Of a stretch of 64,000 nucleotides of DNA, positions 1 to 9,935 are shown piece after piece (the stretch's first letter is position 1; each line of letters opens with the position of its first letter). The stretch is from Tenacibaculum caenipelagi (lineage in GTDB: Bacteria > Bacteroidota > Bacteroidia > Flavobacteriales > Flavobacteriaceae), in assembly GCF_004363005.1 (NCBI RefSeq), contig NZ_SNYH01000001.1:186001-250000 (forward strand), written 5' to 3'. Under the pieces are notes generated by a model. It made no database searches. It was not told the origin of the DNA and worked only from the letters and a program-made list of their open reading frames with translations. The position numbers and the translations under genes were made by a program.

Positions 1-3000
1 TTGGTTGTTGATAAGCCATCTATACTATATGCTAGTGTATACCCTGATATACTACCACTTACCAAGTTAACTGCTATTGATCCACTACTATCACCATTAC
101 ATAAAACATGAGTTGGTGTTGCTGTAAATACTAATTCTGGTTCTACAACAACTGTTGCTTCCGCTGTTATAGTACAATTGTTATCATCTCTAAGTTCAAA
201 AACATAAGTACCCTCATTACCCATAGTTACCTCATAGGTAGTATCAGTAAAATATACTTTGTCTGCATCAGCTACAGATGTACCGTTGATTGAAATTACC
301 GCAAATTCATATGGCGCTGTTCCACCTCCCGGTGTTAATGTTATTATTCCTGGTGAACTTCCATCTTTACAGGTAATATTTTTAGTTGTAACTGCTGATA
401 ATGTAACTGGATCGGGTATGGTTATCACTCTTGTTTCATTAGCAGAACATCCATCTTCCGTAGTCACTAAAATTTCGTACGCACCACTTTCAGTTATAGT
501 ATATCTCTGGTCATTACTGCTTATATAACCGTTTGAACCAGTCATATATACATTATCTTTTCTTATCTCATAAGAATAACCACCTGGAACATTTTCTATT
601 TGTACAACAAGCTCAGATAAACCTCCACAGGCATCAATATTTGTAAGTACATTCAAGTTAATGTCTAACTCTTGTATGCTTATATTTTCTGTTACATAAC
701 TACATGCCGTATCTGAAGATCCTGCTAAACGAATAGTTACTGTATAAGTACCTGGTTGTGTAATTGCGAAAGAATTGCTCGTTTGAAACGGAGTAGTAGT
801 TCCATTTCCTGACAAGCTATATTCATAACCATTTGGAACACCATTAATTACAATACTACCATCTGCACCACAAATAATATCTTTAGACACTATAGTAGGT
901 GATAATGTATTTCTAAAAACATTAAAATAATATGTTCTCGGACATATTCCGTTGTATAAAACTTCTAACTTATAAGCCCCTACCTCACTAAAAGATTGAG
1001 TTAAATCTGTTCCTAATGATGTCCATGAACAACCTGTATCTGTTGGTGCACAATTATTAGTTTCATAATCATAACCACAACCTCCATCTCCATTAAGTTT
1101 AAACCATTCTACTGTAGTACTTGATCCAGCAAATGGCAATGTAATATCTCTAGTACTATTACCATCTCCACATAAATAAACTTCAGCAAGCTCAGTTGTA
1201 TTACTGGTACAAGCTGTATTAAATCTATCTGAAAATGGAGAATCTAACGGGTTAGATACATTAGCAAAACTAATAACCTCTATAATTTCTGGTTTGGTAA
1301 GACACCCTAATGTTGTTGTTTTAGTAACTGTATATGTACCTGCACTGGCAACCGTAATACTTTGGGTACTTCCTAAATTATTACCTTTTTCATCTTTCCA
1401 ACTATAAGTATCGAAACCGTCTCCTGCTGTTAATTCTACACTACCACCACAAAGTACTTCTGTTCTTCTGAAATCACAAGCATCAATATCAACTAAAAAG
1501 TTTGACGATCCAACTATACCGAAATCACAATCATCAAAACCTGAGTAACTTGGTTCGTTATCTATTGATGAACCTCCTCTAACTCCATCATATCTAGCAA
1601 ATGCTTGGTTTTGAATAAGATTAGAACAAACATCACGTAATTGATTACAATCAGAAACCACTTGTACATGCAAACGAATATTGTATTTTGCTCCACCTTC
1701 TAGTACCATACCATCTGGAATAGCAAACTCTACTTCAGCTCTAAAACCATTAGCTACTGAAGGAGCTTCATAATCATTTATTGTTACTCCTGCTGGTAAA
1801 TCTATATCAAAACGGGTACCATTATACACAGTACCTCCAGTTACAGTTTCTAGTAAATCTACATTTTTAGGTAATCTATCCGTTATAATTGTATTCGTTG
1901 CATCATCCGTACCAACATTCTGATAACTGATATCATACCATAACTCGCTCCCTAAGGTAACAGGGGTTCCTTGAACATCATTTCCTGAACTATCAACTAC
2001 AGACTTCACCATTTGAAGTTCTGGCTCAATTATCTCAACCGCTAACGCATTTAAAAAAGGCCAATAAACATCTCCACTAGTGGTAAACTTTACTTCAGCA
2101 GAAGTTTGTCCGTTTGTAATTACACTATTATTTGGGTTACTTAACTGATATAAATCTACATCAAATCCTAAAGTATTTTCGCTATCAGGGATACGAGAAG
2201 TCACATATTGATCATTTATACTAATGGAACCATTAAAGAAATTATACTTCCATTCCCCAGCCCAACTATCCCATTCCATAGGGTTTACATTCGTTGTTAC
2301 TTGATCTACATAATTACCACTTGTATCTTTAATTTGAAAACTATCTCCAAGTATACTTCTATCTCCTTCTAAAGTTGCTGCTAATAAACTAACTCTTACT
2401 GGTGCAGGATTTGCTGGATTACCAACAGGTACTGTGGTAAAACCAGAGTATGAAAGTTCTACATCATTACTTCCGTCAACATCTGCATATCCATCAAAAA
2501 TGGCTATATTTTTACTTGATAAGGTTTGATTTTCATAAATCACTACCATAGTCCAACCTGCTGATCCACCGAGCCCATAACTTGATCTATATTGATCCAA
2601 CCCTGTAACTCCTCTAATATTAGCCGCTACATAAGTACCATTATGACCATCAGGATCAGTTGTTGCTAAGCCTTGAATATCTGTAGTAATATCTTTATAG
2701 TAAACATAACTAAACCCCTCATCATAAATTTTTTCATCAGCTACAATATCTTGATAAACTCCTCCTGGTAATTTAAATTTTATTTGACTAGGGTCTCCTG
2801 ATCTATCATTTTCATAATACCATGTTTCATATGGGTATACACCAGCCCAATACAACCCTGCAAATACTACTCTTGAACAAGTAGGTAAACTTAAAGCATC
2901 AGAACTCGATGAAAATGTAGATGCATCACCATCAATATCAATATATTGCATATCAACACTTCCGTTTGAGCTAGTACCATCATAAGGATCATTTGGATCA

Positions 3001-3278
3001 CGCTTATTAGTATCAATACTTAAAATATTATTGGCTATGAAGGTTATATCTCCTTTAATGTTTATACCTCCGGAACTACCATCAGGATTTATGGTACGCT
3101 GATTAAAACCAGCTGGTAATTTAGCGCTGATTTTACCTGTTTCTAATGATAAGGCTGCTTTCAATTTAGCATAGCCTTTCGCTTCATTTAAAACTTTTGG
3201 GGGTGTTTTCGGTTTTTCTTGTGAAAAACTAAAAAAGGTCTGTAATACAATTAATAATAAAGTAATTATTTTTTTCAT
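1..3278 (-). CDS. Large SprB-like surface adhesin, T9SS-dependent (partial, 3' end outside window)
   Basis: The minus-strand frame is open from an ATG at 3278 to the window edge, about 1,092 codons with no stop, so the C terminus is missing. It starts with a signal peptide (MKKIITLLLIVLQ...FSFSQ). The first half is a secreted beta-rich region with a GLYWAGVYPYETWYY-type segment often seen at the start of flavobacterial gliding and adhesion proteins. The last third holds Cys-containing Ig/SprB-like repeats of the form C-GADGSI or C-KDGSSPGIITLTPGGG followed by a YEY/YEF segment. It lies 45 bp after a PorP/SprF gene, the usual partner of SprB-type adhesins. A C-terminal T9SS sorting domain is expected beyond the window but not seen. 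An eight-C tract on the coding strand lies just before the ATG. Confidence 0.85.
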   Translation of the reverse strand, partial: MKKIITLLLIVLQTFFSFSQEKPKTPPKVLNEAKGYAKLKAALSLETGKISAKLPAGFNQRTINPDGSSGGINIKGDITFIANNILSIDTNKRDPNDPYDGTSSNGSVDMQYIDIDGDASTFSSSSDALSLPTCSRVVFAGLYWAGVYPYETWYYENDRSGDPSQIKFKLPGGVYQDIVADEKIYDEGFSYVYYKDITTDIQGLATTDPDGHNGTYVAANIRGVTGLDQYRSSYGLGGSAGWTMVVIYENQTLSSKNIAIFDGYADVDGSNDVELSYSGFTTVPVGNPANPAPVRVSLLAATLEGDRSILGDSFQIKDTSGNYVDQVTTNVNPMEWDSWAGEWKYNFFNGSISINDQYVTSRIPDSENTLGFDVDLYQLSNPNNSVITNGQTSAEVKFTTSGDVYWPFLNALAVEIIEPELQMVKSVVDSSGNDVQGTPVTLGSELWYDISYQNVGTDDATNTIITDRLPKNVDLLETVTGGTVYNGTRFDIDLPAGVTINDYEAPSVANGFRAEVEFAIPDGMVLEGGAKYNIRLHVQVVSDCNQLRDVCSNLIQNQAFARYDGVRGGSSIDNEPSYSGFDDCDFGIVGSSNFLVDIDACDFRRTEVLCGGSVELTAGDGFDTYSWKDEKGNNLGSTQSITVASAGTYTVTKTTTLGCLTKPEIIEVISFANVSNPLDSPFSDRFNTACTSNTTELAEVYLCGDGNSTRDITLPFAGSSTTVEWFKLNGDGGCGYDYETNNCAPTDTGCSWTSLGTDLTQSFSEVGAYKLEVLYNGICPRTYYFNVFRNTLSPTIVSKDIICGADGSIVINGVPNGYEYSLSGNGTTTPFQTSNSFAITQPGTYTVTIRLAGSSDTACSYVTENISIQELDINLNVLTNIDACGGLSELVVQIENVPGGYSYEIRKDNVYMTGSNGYISSNDQRYTITESGAYEILVTTEDGCSANETRVITIPDPVTLSAVTTKNITCKDGSSPGIITLTPGGGTAPYEFAVISINGTSVADADKVYFTDTTYEVTMGNEGTYVFELRDDNNCTITAEATVVVEPELVFTATPTHVLCNGDSSGSIAVNLVSGSISGYTLAYSIDGLSTT

Positions 3279-3285
3279 AATCTCA

Positions 3286-3293
3286 GGGGGGGG
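3286..3293. repeat. G8/C8 homopolymer just upstream of the adhesin start
   Basis: Eight consecutive G on the plus strand (C8 in the adhesin mRNA) end eight bases before the adhesin ATG, in the short gap after the PorP/SprF gene. Long G/C runs are rare in this AT-rich DNA and are classic slippage sites. Length variation here would alter the translation-initiation region; that consequence is inference. Confidence 0.6.
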
Positions 3294-3323
3294 ATTAGTT
3301 AATCAAGTTCTTCTTTTGTATTC

Positions 3324-5159
3324 TTATTTAATATGTACGATGGTTTTACGATCGTAAAATGCTCCTTTTAAGTTTGTATTATACATCTTAATAGCTTCTT
3401 CTCTATTGTCTGTCTTAAAAATATAAATATGCATATAACCCGTTTTTGGATTTATAAAATAACCTGCTTCTATATCATCATTTCTTAACTCATCAACATT
3501 TCTGTCGGCTAACGCTTTTTGAGAATTTACATACACCTGTAAATAATATCCTGGTTCTACACCTTCTAGTTCCATTGTGCGCACCCTTGCTGGTGGTTGT
3601 GTTTTAGGCTCTTCGTAACTTTCTCTTTCATCTCCTCCTAATGTAATTTTAACTACATACACAGGATCTTTCGTTATTTTCTTAACTTTTATTGTCGCAT
3701 CATCTTTCTTATCTTCATTCTTTTCAAATAAACGAGTTTTATCATTAAAATCGTCTACTTTTTCTTGAGCGTCTTCTTCTTTTGCAAATCTATCTATATA
3801 TACGTAATATAATTTTTTTCTTGGTTCAAATACATATTTAGCTTCAATATCTAATCGTTTCCATTTTTCTATTAAAACTTCAGCATTTTCTTTACTTCTA
3901 AATTGATCAGAAATTACATAATACATAGTACCTCCTCCACCTGAACGTGTAATAGTACTTTTACGCCACGGTTTATCCGATCTTCTTCGCAACGTAGTAT
4001 CTTTTACCTGAGCAACAGTATCTTTAACAATTATATTATTCGTAATCGTTTTTGGTGCTGGTTGATTTTTCAACAATCGTAATACTTCATCTATCTTTTT
4101 ATTTAAAATATCAATAGAGTCTTGTGCTTGCTGAATTTCATCCGACAAATCATTATGTTCAGGATTCTTATATTCTATTTGTTTTTGAGGTGCTCTCTCT
4201 GGTAAAGCCACTTTAACATTACCTCCCCTACGTTTAGGACGCTCTCTAACAAATGATTTTTTACCAAAATTATAAATCAGACCTATCTCGTTAGTAGCGG
4301 CAAAACTGCTTTTTTCATACGTAAAACCTATAGCCAACCTATCTGATAAATTTACTCCCATTCCTGCAGAAATACCATAAGTTTTATCATAACCTGCTTT
4401 TACCCAACCTGCTTTGGGTAAATCTAAAATTGCATTTCCTGATAATCCAAATTCACCATCTCCAGGTTTTCTGGCAATTGCCATAAGTCTTATATCGGCT
4501 CCTTCAAAAAGACCTGAGGCATACGTAAGTTCGTGTGAGTACATTACATGCCCAGAAAATGTTTTCTCGCCGAACGATGTAGCCATCTCACTTTTTTTCA
4601 TATTGAAATCTAGCAGATTTTCAAAGAATACTCCCACATCAAACTTACCTACCGATAAGGTAATAGCTGGCTGCAAATTCACGACAGGAACGTCTTGAAA
4701 ATTGGCTACTTGCGGATCTGGCTCGGTTGAATTTACCTTCAATCCATCAGCACTTCTTCTACTGTATAAAAAGTTAAATCCGAAGGTTAAATCCATGGTT
4801 TCGTTTAACTGCAAACGGTGCGCATAGTTAGCTAAGGCACCGAAATCTTTAAATACTCCTACTTCTTGTTGGTAAATTGCCATACCAGCGCCGACGTTTT
4901 CCCGCATTTTTCCAGAGTAAGCAGCGAGATACAACCTCGGGTTGTCTTCAAATTCTATATTACTATTCCTCACTATAGCTGACAATGAGGTTTTATTTTC
5001 TCTTAAAGCAGAAAAAGTAGGTACGGTTAAAAAGCGATTAAACTTCATAAAATTACGAGAGCTAAAAGTATTATACTGCTGCTCATTACTAGAAGTTTGT
5101 GCTTGTAAAGCAAACACATTTAACACTACTATAATAAAGAAAGTAATTTTTTTTATCAT
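3324..5159 (-). CDS. PorP/SprF family T9SS outer-membrane protein with C-terminal SPOR-like repeats
   Basis: 611 aa. A signal peptide (residues 1-20, ending ALQAQ) is followed by a PorP/SprF-type beta-barrel at about 25-320, with typical stretches such as ENVGAGMAIYQQEVGVFKDFGALANYAHRL and YSRRSADGLKVN seen in part. PorP/SprF proteins help export or anchor partner adhesins made by adjacent genes. Unusually, the barrel is followed by a linker with a short helix (about 355-390) and two SPOR-like modules (about 425-490 and 545-610; YYVISDQFRSKENAEVLIEKW and GYYLQVYVNSQKALADRN types), which may bind peptidoglycan. It sits 8 bp after the T9SS type B gene and 45 bp before the large adhesin, so the three are probably one operon. 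Function in adhesin export is inferred from family and position. Confidence 0.85.
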   Translation of the reverse strand: MIKKITFFIIVVLNVFALQAQTSSNEQQYNTFSSRNFMKFNRFLTVPTFSALRENKTSLSAIVRNSNIEFEDNPRLYLAAYSGKMRENVGAGMAIYQQEVGVFKDFGALANYAHRLQLNETMDLTFGFNFLYSRRSADGLKVNSTEPDPQVANFQDVPVVNLQPAITLSVGKFDVGVFFENLLDFNMKKSEMATSFGEKTFSGHVMYSHELTYASGLFEGADIRLMAIARKPGDGEFGLSGNAILDLPKAGWVKAGYDKTYGISAGMGVNLSDRLAIGFTYEKSSFAATNEIGLIYNFGKKSFVRERPKRRGGNVKVALPERAPQKQIEYKNPEHNDLSDEIQQAQDSIDILNKKIDEVLRLLKNQPAPKTITNNIIVKDTVAQVKDTTLRRRSDKPWRKSTITRSGGGGTMYYVISDQFRSKENAEVLIEKWKRLDIEAKYVFEPRKKLYYVYIDRFAKEEDAQEKVDDFNDKTRLFEKNEDKKDDATIKVKKITKDPVYVVKITLGGDERESYEEPKTQPPARVRTMELEGVEPGYYLQVYVNSQKALADRNVDELRNDDIEAGYFINPKTGYMHIYIFKTDNREEAIKMYNTNLKGAFYDRKTIVHIK

Positions 5160-5167
5160 ATATTCAC

Positions 5168-7402
5168 TTAATCTAATACCGATATTGTTCCTGCTTTCAT
5201 CAACTTATCGTCTTTAATAATCTTATAATAAAATATTTTTTGATTACCCAAACTCTCCATTGGCCAATCATTTTTATAATCGGTTGTATTTAAAATTTCT
5301 TTTCCATTTGAATTGTACAATATTACTTGTACACTAGGCTGATATGCATACGAATTTGATAATTTCCAAGTATCATTTATACCATCCTGATTAGGTGACA
5401 CAATATTAGGCACTATAATTTGCCCATCTGGTTCTACCACTTCTATTGTTTTTTGCACCGTACAATTTCCTACTTTTACATATACCGTATAAAAACCTAG
5501 AGTAGTTACTATTAATTCTTCCGTCGTTGACAACAAAGCTCCTGAATTATCTTCACCTTGATACCATTCATATGTCTCGCCTCCTGCAGCAACTACTGTA
5601 GCAGAACTTCCTGCTTCCATCACCACAATTTCTGATGGTGTTATGGTAACTGCAGAATCGTCAAAAGGAACTACAACAATTGGATTTAATTCACTATTAC
5701 ACCCAAAACCTGAGTATTTCAACACATATTCTCCAACTTCTGTAACCTCTAAGATTTTTGGATCTGCAGGTGTTACATCTTGAGTACCATCTTTTATCCA
5801 CTGATATGTATAACCTGTAATAACATTATTTATTGTATAAGTAATTGGCACTCCTACACACAATGAGTTAGAAGCTGAGCTAGAAGTAACCTGAGGAACC
5901 TCTACTAATTTAACATCTAAGTTATTAGAACTTCCTGGTATAGCTCCTACACTTACTGTTAAGGTATACATACCGCTATCAATAAATGAGTTAAGCGTCA
6001 ATTCATTATTGGTTGCTCCAGAAACAGGAGCGCCATCTTTATTCCATTGATAACTTAACAAGCCTATTTGGGCAGCTGTCAAATCATATGTGTTCCCATC
6101 TTTAGCTTTTGCTTGTACGCCTACAATACTTAACTTTGCAGTTGAAGATTTACATTCTTCATAATTTGTATCAGTTCTAATAGATGCTATTAGCGAATCA
6201 ACACCTAACAAAGTATATTTCTCAGAATCTACTATAGCATCACAAGAAGACCCTGTACTCTCTTTTACACTAGCAAAATAAACTCCTGCAACTTTTGCAT
6301 TGAAACATAGTTGATTAGCCGCGGTACCTAAAGAAACATCATCTTTATACCATTGAATTGTTCCAGAAGACGCATCGTGCGTAATACACAAATCTCTCGT
6401 TTCTCCTGGCAAAATCACGGTTTTTAATGTTCCTGTGGTATTTACATTAAAGCCAGCTGTTGTCTTTTGCTGTAACACAACATTATCTGAAACCGTTGTA
6501 CAACTTCCAGTTTCAATCTCTAAACGATAAGTTCCAAATTGCCCAGCATTAGGTGTAGTATATGTAGGCTCATTAGAAGACTTTACCAAATTACCATCTT
6601 GGTACCATTTATATGTATATGAAGTATTGGTTACCTTAGCGTTAAAAGTGTATGGTACCCCCCCACAAATTTCAACAGTTGTTGATGGCACATCTATCTG
6701 AGCTTCATTATTACTAAGTCCTGAAACATTTAAATAATTAGACCTAATACCACCACATTTCCCATAATCAATAAAAACATAATATAATCCTGCTTTAGTT
6801 ATCGTATACTTGGGTTCTTGTGTTGTTGCCACAAGTTCATCAGTCGTTCCACTTTTCGATATATACCATAAATACTCTCCAACTACACTAGTATTAAGCG
6901 TTACTTCTTTTGTTTCACTATTACACAATGTAAAGGGCACTCCTCCATTAATTTCCAATTCTCCTTCTGCAAACATATCATAATATGCTTCAAAAAAATC
7001 TGATTCTTGCGACATTACAGGAGAAGTTGTTCTAACTCGTATTTTATAGTTTTTACCAAAAGTACCTGCTGGCAACTGAAAAGTTGTTTCTATTTTATAT
7101 AATTGATTATAATTAGTTCCTCCTACAGTGCTAATAAGCCTCCTTACTTCTTTCACTTTACTAGCATCTGCAAAAGAACCATTTTCGTCAGAAAGCTCAG
7201 TAATAAAAACATTATCGTCGTTAAAAGGTGCAGTGTTAAATGTTATTCTTAAAGGAAAGTCAGTCGTACCCGTTAAATCACATGCCTGTCCCTCTCCATT
7301 TGCTACAATGGGAGTCTCCAAAACCTGAGACACCACGCTCGTGCTTACGCAAAAGAGGAGCATCGCTAAAAGTACTAAAATGCTTTTAGTGTGTTTTTTC
7401 AT
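5168..7402 (-). CDS. Secreted Ig-repeat protein with gliding-associated C-terminal (T9SS type B) domain
   Basis: 744 aa. The signal peptide is at residues 1-26. The body holds about six to seven Ig-like/PKD-like repeats with recurrent YTYKWYQDGN / GTIQWYKDD / YQWIKDGTQ signatures and paired Cys. The last ~80 residues are a type B sorting domain (VSPNQDGINDTWKLSN... through the Tyr-rich FYYKI strand). Such domains direct export through the T9SS. First gene of the adhesin operon, 8 bp before the PorP/SprF gene. Its coding sequence contains a G7 run at 6658-6664 (codons for Cys-Gly-Gly-Val), a potential frameshift point. The partner ligand is unknown. Confidence 0.88.
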   Translation of the reverse strand: MKKHTKSILVLLAMLLFCVSTSVVSQVLETPIVANGEGQACDLTGTTDFPLRITFNTAPFNDDNVFITELSDENGSFADASKVKEVRRLISTVGGTNYNQLYKIETTFQLPAGTFGKNYKIRVRTTSPVMSQESDFFEAYYDMFAEGELEINGGVPFTLCNSETKEVTLNTSVVGEYLWYISKSGTTDELVATTQEPKYTITKAGLYYVFIDYGKCGGIRSNYLNVSGLSNNEAQIDVPSTTVEICGGVPYTFNAKVTNTSYTYKWYQDGNLVKSSNEPTYTTPNAGQFGTYRLEIETGSCTTVSDNVVLQQKTTAGFNVNTTGTLKTVILPGETRDLCITHDASSGTIQWYKDDVSLGTAANQLCFNAKVAGVYFASVKESTGSSCDAIVDSEKYTLLGVDSLIASIRTDTNYEECKSSTAKLSIVGVQAKAKDGNTYDLTAAQIGLLSYQWNKDGAPVSGATNNELTLNSFIDSGMYTLTVSVGAIPGSSNNLDVKLVEVPQVTSSSASNSLCVGVPITYTINNVITGYTYQWIKDGTQDVTPADPKILEVTEVGEYVLKYSGFGCNSELNPIVVVPFDDSAVTITPSEIVVMEAGSSATVVAAGGETYEWYQGEDNSGALLSTTEELIVTTLGFYTVYVKVGNCTVQKTIEVVEPDGQIIVPNIVSPNQDGINDTWKLSNSYAYQPSVQVILYNSNGKEILNTTDYKNDWPMESLGNQKIFYYKIIKDDKLMKAGTISVLD
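6658..6664. repeat. G7 homopolymer inside the coding sequence of the T9SS type B protein
   Basis: Seven C on the plus strand, read as GGGGGGG in the mRNA within a CGGVPYTF segment. An equivalent GGVPFTL segment elsewhere in the protein is encoded without a homopolymer, so the tract is not required by the amino-acid sequence. A one-base slip would truncate the protein. Confidence 0.55.
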
Positions 7403-7635
7403 CTAAGGGATCCTTTTAGGGGTTGTCAAATTTAGGCTTTTTCTCAAAAAAAACGCAAAAAATTCTTAACAAAATTAACGTTGGAATATATAAAATCTAT
7501 CTGTAAGATACAATTAAAGTTTCTTGAAAAACAAAACCGCTGCTAATTATTTCAAAAGAACATTCATCAAAAACAAATAACAAACTCATTAAAAGCTTGT
7601 TAAAAAAGACATCTAATAAGCACTACAACTCTTGT

Positions 7636-7664
7636 TTGTTTTTAGAATATCTACCATATCTTTG
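7636..7664 (+). promoter_or_regulatory. Bacteroidota housekeeping promoter for cmk
   Basis: TTG at 7636-7638, an 18-bp spacer and TATCTTTG at 7657-7664 match the Bacteroidota sigma consensus TTG-N17-23-TAnnTTTG. The ATG of cmk follows 17 bp later. Confidence 0.7.
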
Positions 7665-7681
7665 CAATCCATTTTTTTATC

Positions 7682-8371
7682 ATGACAAAGAAAATCACTA
7701 TAGCTATCGACGGTTTTTCTTCTACAGGAAAAAGCACCATTGCGAAACAACTTGCAAAAGAATTGGGATATATATATGTAGATACAGGTGCCATGTACAG
7801 AGCGGTTACCTTATATGCCATGCAACAGAATTATATTTCTGAAAATCATTTTAACCCAAATGATTTAATAACAGATTTAAGCAATATTTCTTTATCGTTT
7901 ACTTTTAATGAAAACCTTGGCTTTGCTGAAATGTTTTTAAACGGAATTAATGTTGAAAAAGAAATTAGAACCATTGAGGTTTCTAAACTAGTAAGTAAAG
8001 TTGCTGCCATTTCTGAAGTACGAAAAAAATTAGTTAGTGAGCAACAAGAAATGGGTAAAAACAAAGGCATTGTAATGGATGGTCGCGATATAGGAACCGT
8101 GGTTTTTCCTGATGCTGAATTAAAATTATTTATGACTGCCTCTGCCGACAAACGCGCTACCAGACGCTACAAAGAACTCATAGAACGTGGCGATAAGGTT
8201 AACTACCAAGAAATTTTGCAAAACGTACAAGAGCGCGACAGAATAGATTCTACCAGAGAAGATTCTCCCTTAGTAATGGCTAGCGATGCTATTGAGTTTG
8301 ATAATTCTGACATGGGACTCAAAGAACAATTTGAACGCATTATGAGTCTGGTTAATAACCGAATTAACTAA
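7682..8371 (+). CDS. cmk: Cytidylate kinase
   Basis: 229 aa, the normal length for bacterial CMP kinase, which phosphorylates CMP and dCMP with ATP in the cytosol. Visible motifs: P-loop GFSSTGKST at about 11-19, DTGAMYRA at about 35-42, the MDGRDIGTVVFPDA signature at about 132-145, and the Arg-rich lid ASADKRATRRYKEL followed by RDRIDSTREDSPL. The ATG was chosen because the protein begins directly at the kinase fold (MTKKITIAIDG) and lies just after a good promoter. Single-gene unit with a strong terminator immediately downstream. Confidence 0.97.
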   Translation: MTKKITIAIDGFSSTGKSTIAKQLAKELGYIYVDTGAMYRAVTLYAMQQNYISENHFNPNDLITDLSNISLSFTFNENLGFAEMFLNGINVEKEIRTIEVSKLVSKVAAISEVRKKLVSEQQEMGKNKGIVMDGRDIGTVVFPDAELKLFMTASADKRATRRYKELIERGDKVNYQEILQNVQERDRIDSTREDSPLVMASDAIEFDNSDMGLKEQFERIMSLVNNRIN

Positions 8372-8383
8372 TACACATAATTA

Positions 8384-8415
8384 AAAACCCGCAATTTTAG
8401 CGGGTTTTATTTTTT
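8384..8415 (+). terminator. Rho-independent terminator after cmk
   Basis: A nine-base-pair stem (AAAACCCGC / GCGGGTTTT) with a seven-base loop, followed by a T-rich tract, lies 12 bp after the cmk stop. Confidence 0.9.
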
Positions 8416-8447
8416 GAATATCGTGTTTAAAGTCGTAAATTTCTTAC

Positions 8448-9935
8448 ATGGATAATCTTCAAAAAATACTTGACACTTCTCAAATAAGAAAGACTGACAA
8501 ACACACTATTGCTGAAAAAGAGATTACTTCTTTCGCTCTCATGGGGCATGCAGCTCTTGCTTTTGTCAGTGCTATTGAACCATTTCTACTCCATTCACAA
8601 AAAATTGCAATTGTTTGTGGAATTGGTAATAACGGTGGTGATGGTTTTGCTGTTGCTCGAATTTTAAGGAGTAAGAAATACAAGGTACACCCTATATTAA
8701 TTCAATTTAAAGAAACGCTTTCTCCTGATTGTAATACTAATTTTCAAAAACTCAACGATACCATCATTGTAAAATCGAATGATCATATTCCTAATTTCTC
8801 TGAATATGACGTAATTATTGATGCAATTTTCGGTTCAGGACTCTCAAAACCCATCACTGGTTTTGTACAACAAGTTATCGAAAGTATCAACCAAGCTAAA
8901 AAAACTGTGTATTCCATTGATATTCCTTCTGGATTGTATTGTGATGAGTTATCTAATTCTGAAACGATTATTCAAGCAGATCTTGTGGTTAGTTTTCAAC
9001 GACCAAAATTTTCATTCTTTTTTCCTGAAAATGGAAACTATGTAAAAAATTGGAAAACAGTTGATATTGGTTTAGATGAAGTGTTTATTCAACAACAAAG
9101 TAGCAACTATTATGTTTTAGACGAACAAATTGTAGACATTCTAAAGCCAAGACCTCGTCAATCACACAAAGGAAGTTACGGACACGCTTTATTAATTGCA
9201 GGTTCTTACGGAAAAATAGGCGCTGCTGTACTATCCTCAAGAGCTTGCTTGAGAAGTGGTGTTGGCTTACTAACAACTTATATTCCTAAATGTGGATATA
9301 ACATTATACAATCTACCATACCAGAGGCCATGTGTCTAATCGATGAGAATGAAGAATTCACGACCCAACTCCCAAAAATTTCCAAATACGACATTGTCGG
9401 GATAGGTCCAGGACTTGGTATTCATAACAAGACTGCTAAAGTTTTAAAGAAATTACTTTCAGAAAGCAACAATCCACTAGTTATTGATGCAGATGCTATT
9501 AATATACTCGCAAACAACCAAGACCTAAAATCTTTAATTTCTGAAAATTCTATTTTAACACCGCATATTAAAGAGTTCGATAGATTAGCAGGAACCTCAC
9601 ATACCTCAACCGAACGTTTTCAAAAACAATTAGCTTTTTCAGTAAAACATAAATGTATTGTCGTTTTAAAAAATGCTTATACAAGTATCTCTTCTCCTGA
9701 AGGGAATTTGTATTTCAACACTTCTGGAAATCAAGGTATGGCTACGGGTGGTAGCGGTGATGTACTCACTGGAATTATAACAGGACTACTAGCTCAAAAC
9801 TACAATTCTTTACACGCCGCTTTACTAGCTGTTTATTTTCATGGGAAAGCAGGTGACGAAGCAGCTAACAAAAAAGGCTACAATGCATTAATTGCTTCTG
9901 ATATTATTGAGCATTTACGAATAGAAAAAAGTTAG
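8448..9935 (+). CDS. nnr: Bifunctional NAD(P)H-hydrate epimerase / ADP-dependent NAD(P)H-hydrate dehydratase
   Basis: 495 aa, typical of the fused NnrE-NnrD protein that repairs hydrated NAD(P)H. The N-terminal YjeF_N epimerase domain (about 1-215) shows GNNGGDGFAVARIL and an IDIPSGL segment. The C-terminal ribokinase-like dehydratase domain (about 230-495) shows KGSYGHALLIAGSYGKIGAAVL, LTPHIKEFDRL and the nucleotide-binding GNQGMATGGSGDVLTGIITGLL. Start ATG at 8448, just past the cmk terminator. The stop overlaps the convergent symporter stop by 4 bp. Confidence 0.96.
   Translation: MDNLQKILDTSQIRKTDKHTIAEKEITSFALMGHAALAFVSAIEPFLLHSQKIAIVCGIGNNGGDGFAVARILRSKKYKVHPILIQFKETLSPDCNTNFQKLNDTIIVKSNDHIPNFSEYDVIIDAIFGSGLSKPITGFVQQVIESINQAKKTVYSIDIPSGLYCDELSNSETIIQADLVVSFQRPKFSFFFPENGNYVKNWKTVDIGLDEVFIQQQSSNYYVLDEQIVDILKPRPRQSHKGSYGHALLIAGSYGKIGAAVLSSRACLRSGVGLLTTYIPKCGYNIIQSTIPEAMCLIDENEEFTTQLPKISKYDIVGIGPGLGIHNKTAKVLKKLLSESNNPLVIDADAINILANNQDLKSLISENSILTPHIKEFDRLAGTSHTSTERFQKQLAFSVKHKCIVVLKNAYTSISSPEGNLYFNTSGNQGMATGGSGDVLTGIITGLLAQNYNSLHAALLAVYFHGKAGDEAANKKGYNALIASDIIEHLRIEKS

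Noticed and set aside
259..528. Plus-strand open frame of 89 codons
   Set aside because: It is antisense to the continuous minus-strand adhesin frame, which has a signal peptide and clear repeats.
7597..7842. Plus-strand frame overlapping the start of cmk
   Set aside because: Out-of-frame shadow covering the cmk promoter; no recognisable features.
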